Positions 33,252-43,591 of a DNA stretch of 64,000 nt are shown here, piece after piece. Location: assembly GCA_009746045.1 (NCBI GenBank), contig RPFO01000715.1, forward strand, positions 633,449-697,448, written 5' to 3'. The notes beneath the pieces are model-generated. The model was not told the DNA's origin. It made no database searches and was given only the letters and a program-made list of their open reading frames with translations. Position numbers and translations under genes: made by a program. The stretch's first letter is position 1; each line of letters starts with the position of its first letter. The DNA comes from Mesostigma viride. Lineage: Eukaryota > Streptophyta > Mesostigmatophyceae > Mesostigmatales > Mesostigmataceae.

Positions 33252-36200
33252 GTGCCGGCTGCCAGCAGAGCACACGGGAGCCCATCCCCTACAGTATCCC
33301 CTACAGTATCCCCTACAGTATCCCCTACAGTATCCCCTACAGTATCCCCTACAGTATCCCCTACAGTATCCCCTACAGTATCCCGTGGGAGGGAAAGAGA
33401 CACCAGGTGGTGTAGGCCGGGCGCGCCGAGACACGCCACACGCCGGCGGCCGCACACGTCCCATTCCCGCGTACATCATCATCCAACATGCCATCCGCTG
33501 CGGCACGCACCCCACCCCTTGCGGAAGGGCAGCCGGCTGTTGTCGCAGCGCAGCAGTCCCAGCGGCGCGGGCAGGCCGTAGTCGGCAAAGTTGCTCCACA
33601 CGTTGTTGCCCTTGCGGCCGTCACGGATCACCCGAATGTCGATGTCCGCGCCTAGCGTGTGCGCGCCGAAGTGCGCGGCCGCCACCAGCATGGACCCGGT
33701 GCCACAGAAGGGGTCATACACCAGCGTGCTGGGACGCGCCAGCGCCTGCCAGCACACCGTGCATGGCGTGTGTAGGGGGGGGCGGGGGCGGGGTAGTAAA
33801 CAGGACAGACATGCACGTGAGGCCAACACCCAGTGGCACCAACAGGATCCTCGCTGCGCTCCACCGTGCATCGCGATACGGTCCGCCACCCAGTCATCCT
33901 TTTTGGTACGGTTCTTGCGTCATCGCCCGTCATGAAACTTACGCCAGGGGCCATGCGTGCATCACCCCCCCCACGCTCACTCCCTGCCAGTGTTCTGCCG
34001 TCACGGGCATGGCGAACCATGGCGTGGCCTTGGGCAACTAGTCTAGACAAACACTGCTCTAGAATGCAGATTGCTGATCTGCTGCGCGGCAGGTCCTCCA
34101 AGCTTGGGCCAGCAAGGGATGCCGTGACGACTGGCAGGTCACGAGGACAGGGACATTGGGTCTACCCGGTAGGCATGATGCCACCCCATTGCCACGCTCC
34201 ACCACCATGCCACGCTCCACCCCCATGCCAGGCTCCACCCCCATGCCACGCTCCACCCCCATGCCACGCTCCACCCCCATGCCACGCTCCACCCCCATGC
34301 CACGCTCCAGCCCCATGCCACGCTCCACCCCCATGCCACGCTCCACCCCCATGCCACGCTCCACCCCCATGCCACGCTCCACCCCCATGCCACGCTCCAC
34401 CCCCATGCCACGCTCCACCCCCATGCCACGCTCCACCCCCATGCCACGCTCCACGCCCATGCCACGCTCCACCCCCATGCCTCACATCCACACAGACACT
34501 GCGGCACAGGACAAACACCAGCGGGCGGTCCCTCGGTAACAACTACTTCCTGGTCCTGAGTGGGGCCAGCAGGTGGGCACGAGATCCGTGCCCAGTGGCG
34601 GTAGCATTACTACGCCCCGGTTCAGGTCAACAGCCCCATGGATTCCTGGATGTCAACCACTTGGCGCGCTTTCGGTGGCATATGGTTATAAAGCCAGCAC
34701 AGCCTTCACAGCACTTGGCCATGTGGCATGGCCTCTCAACAGACACACACACGGGAAACGCACCCCGCGTCATTGTGCAAAACCTGGAAACCCACATCAC
34801 CCCGTCCATTTGCTCAGTTCAGAAGCTTGACAGCACCCACCTGGTTTTCTTGCGATGCGCCGTGATGCGCGACCCACCTGGTTTGCAATGAGCAGCGACA
34901 TCTCCGTATCCATCGACGTGGGCCCGATGTACTTGCGCCGGCTCAGCTCCAGCTTGTGGATGGCCGAGCGGTCACACACCGCCACCTCGCGCGCAAACAG
35001 CAGGCGGCTGGGCAGGCACTGCGGCAGGTGTTTGTCCCCGTTGGCCACGGGCCCGGTCTGGATGAGCCAGAAGCGGTGCTGTTGGTTGCTGCCGGATAGC
35101 ACGACGCGGCCCTTGAAGTCCACATACGCCAGACGCTGGATGTGGGCCGTCGACTCCTCGGCCGTCATCTTGCGGGAGAAGGCAAAGAAGTTCACCTGGG
35201 CGTGCAGTGACAGGGGGGTGAGGCAAAGGGGGGGGGGGGGACAGGTATGAGATGGGCGGTGATGCTGATGCGATGAGGACGTTCGTGTACGCTGAAACAG
35301 GAGGTCGAAGACCCGTGGCGCATGATGGTTCCCTTCACCACGCGTAAGCCCACCGTATTCTTTCGCTGCGGAAAGGCACGCTCGACGACTTTACGACAGC
35401 TGCGGCGAGACCAGTTCCGCAGCGGCCGCCTGGAAGCACCACGCAGCCCCTAAGCTGAAACATCCAGTGTGCGACGTATTCCACCCACGCATGAGCCCTG
35501 CCAACCATACTGATGTAATGAACCGTACTTGAATAGCGAACCACGCTGATACAGTGAAGCGCCGACCAAGGTATAAGGGTCAGCAGAGGAGCCACGCTGC
35601 ACTCGCACGTGCCTTGAACGTGGAGTCCTCCACCAGGTAGGGCTCCCTCCGCTCTAGCGGATACGCCTTGACCGCCGCCTCCAGCTCATCATGGTCCGAC
35701 CCTGAACCCCACAGCTCAAACAGGCCGCGCAGAAGGATGCAGCGCGAGGCCACCTGGCGCGCCACATGCTCCGAGGGCAGCCGCAGGAACCTGCAAGGGG
35801 GGGGGCAGGGGGGGGGGCAGGGGGCAGGGGCAGGGCCAGGGGGCAGGGGCAGGGCCAGCACAGGCAGGAACGGCCTGGTGGGTTTACACCAGCGAGGGGA
35901 GGGACGGCTCCAGATGTCTACAGCCTAGTGCCCACTTTAGCCGATTTGTATTTAAGGGTGCTTTACTCACTTCTAAAGAAACCGGTTGCGTACTCATATG
36001 CGGCCTTCTTCACGACTGGCATAACCGTTCTATGCCAACCCGGCTATTCCTCCATATGCGAAATTGCTTAGGGGTGGTGGGGTACCCCCTCCATCCCTGT
36101 GCCTTGCCCCTGGTCAACCTTCTTGTGTGTCACCTCATTCAGGAAGTTTTACAACGGTCTGTCCACGATTTCCATTGCCATAAAAACATTCAACCGTCAA

Positions 36201-36659
36201 ACCTTTGGAACACTAGAGCATAATTAGGGTGAGTTTCGTTTGGTACGATGGACATAAGCGCGATGGGCGCGGACGCACGGAACCGGCTTCCCTGTCTACG
36301 GCATCACATAGCAGGAAGAATAACCCCGTGTCGCAAGGAGATGGTAGGGATGAAGCCAATGTACGTTAACGAGTTTAAGTATGAGTTACGTAATGAGTTT
36401 AAATGCCAGACAACGCACGTCCAAATCAACCTTCATCGGAAGCGAGCGCGGCGGAACGCGAGCCCCATGCGACGTACCACAAGGGCGACTCCTCATCAAA
36501 GCCATCCGGCAGCTTCCATTCGATGTCGCCCTCACCGCATCCATACATTCTGGCCATGGACTCCACTTCAGGTTGCCGAAAGGCAAGATATCGGTGGTAG
36601 AAGAGGCACAAGTACCACATTCTCGCACTCGAGGATGTAATTCTTACGCGGTTGTCCAC
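31681..36659 (-). CDS. TRM11: tRNA (guanine10-N2)-methyltransferase catalytic subunit TRM11
   Basis: Five exons join in phase: 36659-36478, 35790-35613, 35195-34878, 33745-33511 and 32513-31681, giving 581 residues. The THUMP-like N-terminus (YHRYLAFRQPEVESM, then LPSEHVARQVASRCILLRG, LFELWG) and STFK are typical TRM11. The methyltransferase core has motif I DPFCGTGSMLVAAAHFGA and motif IV DPPYGVRA, the catalytic signature for N2-guanine methylation. With TRM112 it makes m2G10 in tRNA. The protein is longer than the animal enzyme (about 463) because of an Asp/Glu/Gly-rich insert after VSAAVALPQ. Intron 2 has a GC donor (TTCAAG|GCACGT); the others are GT. Introns 3 and 4 hold several tandem arrays. 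Confidence 0.92.
32824..33252. repeat. (GGTC)n then (GGCT)n microsatellites in TRM11 intron 4
   Basis: About 85 copies of GGTC (32824-33170, one GCTT interruption at 32941) followed after a short GGTG stretch by about 16 copies of GGCT (33189-33252). Long open frames on both strands (VGRS, PTDR) are artefacts. Confidence 0.97.
33288..33385. repeat. 12-bp minisatellite (CCCCTACAGTAT)n
   Basis: Eight nearly perfect copies in TRM11 intron 4. Confidence 0.95.
34186..34485. repeat. 18-bp minisatellite, about 16 copies
   Basis: Repeats of CCACGCTCCACCCCCATG in TRM11 intron 3, with single-base variants (CCAGG, CCAGC, CACGCCC). The period is divisible by three, which explains the long repetitive open frames on both strands. 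Confidence 0.95.
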
Positions 36660-37650
36660 AAAGCCTAAGTGTAACTAGCGATGCTAACAAAGTTTGCGAG
36701 GTCTACGAATCATGCACAGCATTGAAGCTGCAGAGAATTAAGTGGGTGTGCATCTTTAGGTTTTTACAGTGATTTACACCGCAAAACTAGGAATTGCTCC
36801 CATGAATTCCTCATTACATGTTGTGGTTTTATCTTCAGCCAGCTTCAACATAGGCCTTGAAAGATTATCAAATGTTGTTACAATCGTGCTTTTGTAGCTG
36901 CAATTATGCCAAAGACCCTAGCTGGCTCTGTGGAATGATTTCTTTGACGAGCAATTTCACTAGTAGCTTACTGCCAACATGCTTTATTAATTGCGGCCAT
37001 TATTTTTCGCAACTGCGACTTCGGCTGGCTGGCTGCTAGCGACTGCATGGCGGCTCCGGAGTGCTGACTGCTGCCAACCGCTCGCCATGAAAGGGCTCAA
37101 TACTGAGGACTCAGGAGTCAGGACTGCCAGTCGCAGTTTTTGTGAGTCTCGCAACACGTGGGCGATGCAAGCGGTTAGAGGACAACCACGGCCGGAAATA
37201 TTTTGGAATTATTTAGCAATCTAGCTAGAAATCTATTCAGCTGTCCGTACCGGGAATGAGCCTGTGAGAATTTTGATGGCTATCGTCCATACGAAGCGTT
37301 TTAACGATTCCAAGTTCCTGATTCCAAGTTTGACAGGCTTCCGGCCCACAGCAGGCAGATCTGACCCTCCCGGCCCGTCCCCGGCCCCTGCCACTTGAGA
37401 AGCCACTGAAGCCAGTGATGAGTGAAGCCGGAAGCGAGTGCGTGCCTCTGCGGGAACGGCGCGAGGCCAGCGCGCACGGTGGCAGGCCGCGACAATAAAT
37501 CGCCGCCGTGACCGCCATGCTCGTCCTCTCCCGGCCTAGCTACGTACGCACGTGAGCATTTTACGGGTTAAAGGGTAACCCACCTTGACGACTAGCTCGT
37601 CTTGGCCCCGTAAATAGACATTTACAACAGTTTTATTTTTAGAAGTCACC
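36660..37650. promoter_or_regulatory. Divergent upstream region of TRM11 and RPP0
   Basis: 991 bp between two divergent translation starts of housekeeping genes of the translation apparatus. I see no clear TATA element or repeat. Shared promoter function is inferred from position. Confidence 0.45.
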
Positions 37651-39957
37651 ATGGCAGCTGAGAAGAAGGCTCAATACGCCAAGAAGGTGGAGTCCCTCCT
37701 CGCGGAGTACTCCACGGTAATTTGCTGATGCTAGTAGGGAATATGAATTGCATTCGGTCATAATTATTTGGAGGCACAGTATATCCTGTCAATCGAATGG
37801 TGATCTCATGAGAATTCTGGTTTCAGAGAGTGATACCTTGCTGTGGCTGCCGTAGTCTTTCTGTCGCTAAATTGTATGATTTACTCAACGGCTCGAGGCC
37901 ATGCTTAGGGGCATGCCGGTAGCAAACGAAGCCTTACAACATACCGCTTTTGCATGCGTGGTCTATTGGGGCTGTGTCCGTGTTGAGCAGGCTTTCCTTG
38001 TCCACGCCGACCATGTCGGCTCGAAGCAGTTTCAGGACATCCGTACGGCCCTGCGCCCGGATTCCGTTATTCTGATGGGCAAGAACACGCTGATGAAGCG
38101 CTGCATCAACAACTACATGGACAAGACCGGCAACCGCCTGTGGGAGTGCCTGCTGGACCTGCTGGTCGGCAACGTCGGTGTGGTGTTCACCAAGGCCGAG
38201 CTGACGGCCGTGCGTGACGAGATTGAGAAGTTCAAGGTATGCTGGGCCCCTTGTTAGTTATGTGCGTGTATAGGCTTTTGTCAGTGACATGCAGGCAGCG
38301 AGCTGGCATTGCTGACTTGCATGGTGGGGGTACGGTGACAGGGGTGTGGATTCTATTCTTTCAGTGATGCAACGCCAGGCCATCGTGTTGGCCAGTTGGC
38401 ATCGAAACGAAGCCTTTTGCCGCCCGTGCCTTGGCACAGCAGCAAATAGTCAAACATGATGCGGCAACCCCAGGAAGACACCAGTTGCAAGGGAGGGGGC
38501 GCGTGTTGCTGCTGTGCGGGTGGGGGTGCCAGCATCCCGTTCTGCTGTTCGTCTCCCCCTGAGCGTACTATGGCAGGGAGGCTGGTGGGGGGCCCTTGGG
38601 GCAACAGGGATCCCTGCACAATGTTGGACAGCGTTGGACAACGTTGGCAAGGTCGCCCTGTAGAAGCTGGTACCCCGTGGTTGTGCCCGCAAGTGCTTGT
38701 GTACTCCCTCTGGTACGTACTTGAACAGGCCTGCCGTGGGCGCAGCCATGTGGGAGCATGGACCCCTCTTGGGGATAGTGGTGGGTGTTCTATCCGGGTG
38801 TTGAAAGGTGTTGCGCGCGCCCTGCTTGCTGCCGCGTGTTGTCCTGCGGTGCCACGCCATCGCGCCTGTGTGCGCCTGCATGTGCCGGCTGGGACTTGCT
38901 TTCCTGTCATGGGCCGGCGATGAGAAGGGACAGAGTGCCTGTGGGGTCTTGCTGCTTGGACACCAGAGGCGCACTCTCGCATATGCGCTACCACCCTTGA
39001 GTGTGTGCTGCCCCACGCCCATGCGTGCTCGCCTTCGCGAGGAGTGGCGGCCACGGGCAGAGACCCTGCTGGTCTGGTCTCCTTGGGTTGCCCAGGGATC
39101 CTGAGGCGCCAGCTGTAGCATGCCGATACGCAGCGTGTGTGGCTCCTTGGCAGCACGGTGCTGGCTGTGTGTTTCCAGGTGTCCCTGTCAAGTCAGGGTG
39201 TGTGCGCCCGATTGCTCGTGTGCGCCTGTTCGCTCACGTGGTTCACCCGTGTGGGCTGCAAATGGTTGCGCCTGCTTGCTCTCTACCCCTTGCCCCTCGC
39301 CCCGCTGCCCTGCAGGTGGGTGCGCCCGCCAAGGCCGGTGTGGTGGCGCCCGTCGCCGTCACGGTGAAGGCCGGCAGCACCGGTCTGGACCCGGCCCAGA
39401 CCCAGTTCTTCCAGGTGCTGAACATCGCGACCAAGATCAACAAGGGTACGGTCGAGATCATCCAGGACGTGCAGGTCGTGAACAAGGGCGACCGCGTGAC
39501 CCAGTCGCAGGCCGCGCTGCTGGCCAAGCTGAACATCAAGCCGTTCACGTACGGCCTCATCATCACTCAGGTGATTGAGAGCGGCTCCGTGTTCGACCCC
39601 AAGGTGCTGCAGCTCACCGACGCCGACATCATTGCCGCCTTCGGCGCGGGTGTCGCGCAGGTGGCCTCGGTCTGCCTCGCGGTCGGCTACCCGACGCTGG
39701 CCTCGCTGCCCCACAGCATCATCAATGGCTACAAGAACGTGCTGTCCGTCTCGGTGGCCACCGACTACACCTTCCCCCTCGCTGCCAAGGTCAAGGACAT
39801 CCTGTCCGACCCGACCAAGCTCGCCGCGCTGGCCGCTGCTGCCTCCGCCCCCGCCGCCGCCCCCGCTGCCGGCGGCAAGGCTGCGGCCGCGGTTGCCGCC
39901 GCGCCAGAGCCCGAGCCCGAGGAGGAGGCTGGTATGGCGTTTGACCTGTTCGATTAA
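37651..39957 (+). CDS. RPP0: 60S acidic ribosomal protein P0
   Basis: Three exons join in phase: 37651-37716, 37991-38236 and 39316-39957, giving 317 residues, the usual length. Hallmarks include [51 protein letters not shown] and [12 protein letters not shown] long Ala/Pro hinge leads to the C-terminus [12 protein letters not shown], a variant of the conserved MGFGLFD tail that contacts elongation factors. P0 anchors P1/P2 dimers in the ribosomal stalk. Intron 2 is long (about 1.08 kb) for a ribosomal protein gene. Introns are GT-AG. Confidence 0.97.
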
Positions 39958-40411
39958 GGTGGCCGTGGTGATGCCCAGCTTGGAGACCCGCAGGAGTGGG
40001 GTTGTGCCTAGAGACGGCATGCAGGCGGATGGTAGCACGGCTGCTGCGTGCTGACTTGGCAAGGACGGAAATTCTATTTCCTAGATTGGTAGGAATAGGG
40101 TGAAACCTTTTGGATAGCTGTAGTAGGAGTTCCATGGGAACCCTGCTGGTATTTTATTGAAATAGCATTAATAAAAAGCTATTGTGCACATGCTGTTGCA
40201 CACCTTGCTTGCGAAGTTGCATGTCCAAATGGATCCGTCCATGGTCGTTTTATTGTGATATCTTGTTGTTCAGATCCAGCCCTGGTCAACCTGTTTTACG
40301 TTTTGGTACCTTTGGTATCGAGTGGACATGTGTGTAGTACTCCTACGCACCATGAGCTCATCTGGCGTGCCCATGCGCTACGAGCAAGTACTTACTTCTT
40401 GGAGCTCACCT
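39958..40411. other. 3' flank of RPP0
   Basis: Contains AATAAAAAGC at about 40170, a possible polyadenylation signal about 215 bases after the stop. No gene is seen before the repeat mosaic starts at 40412. Confidence 0.45.
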
Positions 40412-40623
40412 AGTCGGGGTAAAATTGGCTCCAGAGTTCTCAATTCTCAAATTCTCAGAGGGCGGGGGCCGAGATTAATTAAGAGGTACCTTGAAATTAA
40501 ATAAGAGGCATAACTCTATCGAGATATATGTTCGGACGCGAATTTCTATTGGCGTGAATTTGTATTATTGTACGAAAACATGTCAAGGGTGACGGAAAGA
40601 AGGACTTATGTTCCAATTCAATT
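40412..40623. repeat. Solo end of the long-TIR element family
   Basis: Starts with AGTCGGGGTAAAATTG and contains GAGGTACCTTGAAATTAAAT and GTGACGGAAAGAAGGAC. It is the inverse of the right end at 43165-43360, here without the rest of the element. Confidence 0.8.
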
Positions 40624-41201
40624 CAATTTTACCCCGACTACTGTACAATTTTACCCCGACTACTGTCCAATTTTACCCCGACTCCCACGAGTCCGGTTCT
40701 CAAATTGTCAAGTTCTCGGAGGGCGCCGCCCGAGATTAAATAAGAGGTACCTTGAAATTAAATAAGAGGCATGCCTCTATCCAGATATATTTTTGGAGGC
40801 GAGTTTCTATTGGCGTTAAGTTGTAGTATAGTACGACAACGTGTCAGACCGTATAATTTATTCCGACTTCTACATTCAGTTCACCGCTTGGTCAAAAAAG
40901 GATCACTTATATCAAGGAAACAACAAAAATCACTTATATATCCTACTTCTCCGTAAAATCTCATCAACCGGGTTTCGAAACAACCCACGCCAGCCGTAGA
41001 TGCAGATCCAACGGAGCAAACAACGTCAAGACCGACGCGGCGCCAAATAGTCGCCACGGTTCCTTTTCTGCGAGCCATTTTACAACGTACGTCGCGCCGC
41101 GTCGTGTACCCAGGCCCTTTTCTGAACGTGAGATCCAAAATCCGCTTGCCAGACCGGGAACTCCGTCCAATACCGTCGTGCATTGAATTGAATTGGAACA
41201 T

Positions 41202-42584
41202 TCGGGGTTCTTTGAACGGAGTTTCTTCTATACGTGAATGCGGGAACAAGAGGCCGCTGGATGAGCGGCTTATAGGTCGCAGTGTTTACTCGTAGCTGTT
41301 TGGCTAGAGCTTTTGTGATTAGTAGATGCAATATAGTGCATGGTTGAAAAATGAATTAAATAAAATGTGCGTTCCGCGCTTGGGTTGATTATACCCGGGC
41401 GGAACGGGGCGTGAGGTGCAGTGCCCCTGAAAAGAACAACCTACGCATTATTTAATACTAGCCGTGCAGATTCGGGATATTCTACCCCCGGTCTGTACGG
41501 TTAGCGTCTTACTAGCATCCACTAAACATAAGGGTTTAATGACGTCAGTTAGCTAGGGATAAGGGAGGTTTTGCGACTAAAAGCCGCTCTGGCTGGTTTT
41601 GTCGGCCTCTTTCTTTGCTCGTTGTCGTTGCGGCGGCAGCCGCAGCTATGGGTGCTGCGGAGCAAAATCCCAAAAGCACTGGTTGCACTGGCCACTTGGC
41701 CAGTGGTGAGACTTCCAGTTGTTAACCGGCCAGGCGTAGTTCCTCGCCCGGTTAACTAAAAGAAAAGAAAAAGATTACCTCCGGTCCGCACCTTTTCCCC
41801 AGCTTGGGGTCTTTGGTGGGCCGGATGCCGTGACAGGTGCTCAACTGTCGCTTGGTCGGCCCAGTGCGCGAGCTGGTGCTCCGTACCTGGGGATGCTTGC
41901 ACCCCGGGTTGGAGCCGGATGGCTGGCACTGGCGACCCGTGTCTCGGTCCGCGGCCTGCGGCTTTTTCTTCGGAAATTGCTGCTGGCCAGCAAACTTTGC
42001 AATTGCCTTCCGCCGAGGGGGGGTGGTTGGGGCTGGGGACGGCGATGGGAAAAGCGTCTAAGCTAGAAATTTTTTCCCCACGCATAGAAACCTCGGGGGG
42101 GAATGCGGTCTTGGCTGAACGGACTCTCGTTCAGCCAGGTGCCTGGGGCTGTGGCCTCGGGCATCCGGGCTGGCGGGGCCTGGGCTAGGTCCACGTTTTT
42201 TCTCGAAGCACCCCGGGTCTATGGGGAGACGGCCATAGCGGTACCGACTCGGGGCCCCGAGAGGGGTCATGATAGGCTGGCCGTGCGCAATCGCAGTGCA
42301 AATGCGCTGGGCCTTTTTGGGCCTGGCCATGCATCCACAGCCGCCGGGCACACGCCTCCCGATGTGGGGGGGCTCCCGTTTTGCGGCAGGGCGGTCACTT
42401 GTGACAACGAGCAAGGTGGAGTGCGGCTTCAAGGGAAAGCCAGGGCGGGGGTGATTGGGCAACGTACTTCATGAAGGGCCTTGAACGGCGTGCCTCCGGG
42501 CATGTCAATTAGTGTCACATGTATGCTTCCACTTATTGTTTTAATGAAGATGCTGGTTTTTGTGGGAGCTACGTGGGACATGAA
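41202..42584. mobile_element. Unknown insertion unit 1 (419-bp head, 128-bp tail)
   Basis: Head 41202-41620 is repeated at 42585-43003, and tail 42457-42584 is repeated at 43037-43164. The 836-bp middle has no recognised protein. Both units begin TCGGGGTTCTTTGAACGG and end GGGACATGAA. The simplest reading is two tandem copies of one non-coding element, the second with an internal deletion. Confidence 0.7.
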
Positions 42585-43164
42585 TCGGGGTTCTTTGAAC
42601 GGAGTTTCTTCTATACGTGAATGCGGGAACAAGAGGCCGCTGGATGAGCGGCTTATAGGTCGCAGTGTTTACTCGTAGCTGTTTGGCTAGAGCTTTTGTG
42701 ATTAGTAGATGCAATATAGTGCATGGTTGAAAAATGAATTAAATAAAATGTGCGTTCCGCGCTTGGGTTGATTATACCCGGGCGGAACGGGGCGTGAGGT
42801 GCAGTGCCCCTGAAAAGAACAACCTACGCATTATTTAATACTAGCCGTGCAGATTCGGGATATTCTACCCCCGGTCTGTACGGTTAGCGTCTTACTAGCA
42901 TCCACTAAACATAAGGGTTTAATGACGTCAGTTAGCTAGGGATAAGGGAGGTTTTGCGACTAAAAGCCGCTCTGGCTGGTTTTGTCGGCCTCTTTCTTTG
43001 CTCCCCACCCACCCACCCTTGTCTTGGTTGCCTCTAGGGCAACGTACTTCATGAAGGGCCTTGAACGGCGTGCCTCCGGGCATGTCAATTAGTGTCACAT
43101 GTATGCTTCCACTTATTGTTTTAATGAAGATGCTGGTTTTTGTGGGAGCTACGTGGGACATGAA
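42585..43164. mobile_element. Unknown insertion unit 2, internally deleted
   Basis: Same head and tail as unit 1, joined by a 33-bp segment containing CCCACCCACCC instead of the 836-bp middle. It lies directly after unit 1. Confidence 0.7.
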
Positions 43165-43591
43165 AAGTCCTTCTTTCCGTCACCCTTGACATGTTTTCGT
43201 ACAATACTACAAATTCACGCCAATAGAAATTCGCGTCCGAACATATATCTCGATAGAGCAATGCCTCTTATTTAATTTCAAGGTACCTCTTAATTAATCT
43301 CGGCCTCCGCCCTGTGAGAATTTGAGAATTGAGAACTCTGGAGCCAATTTTACCCCGACTACTAAGGTTGCTGCTTCCTGTGTCCAGACTGGCAGTCTGG
43401 CACAGGGGCTGGAGCCAAGATGAGTTGAGAGTTGAGTTGAGTTTATTCCCGCGCCGGTGTACCGACAGGGACATTGCAATTTTACCCCGACTACTGTACA
43501 ATTTTACCCCGACTCCCACGAGTCCGGTTCTCAAATTCTCAAGTTCTCGGAGGGCGCCGCCCGAGATTAAATAAGAGGTACCTTGAAATTA

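Larger units (their letters stand above)
40624..43360. mobile_element. Long-TIR element, copy I, split by an insertion
   Basis: The left arm runs to 41201 and the right arm from 43165. The arms are inverted copies of each other over about 180 bp (each has GAGGTACCTTGAAATTAAAT and TTTCTATTGGCGT) and are alignable but diverged. Three CAATTTTACCCCGACT motifs precede the left arm (40624, 40646, 40668) and one ends the right arm (43345). No transposase is encoded. The join GGAACAT|AAGTCC is intact in copy II at 45844, showing that 41202-43164 is an insertion. Confidence 0.75.

Noticed and set aside
32588-34041. VGRS/PTDR repeat proteins
   Set aside because: (GGTC)n microsatellite in a TRM11 intron.
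41202-43003. LTR retrotransposon with 419-bp LTRs
   Set aside because: The downstream 128-bp tail is also duplicated, there is no primer-binding site or polyprotein, and the tandem-unit model explains both repeats.
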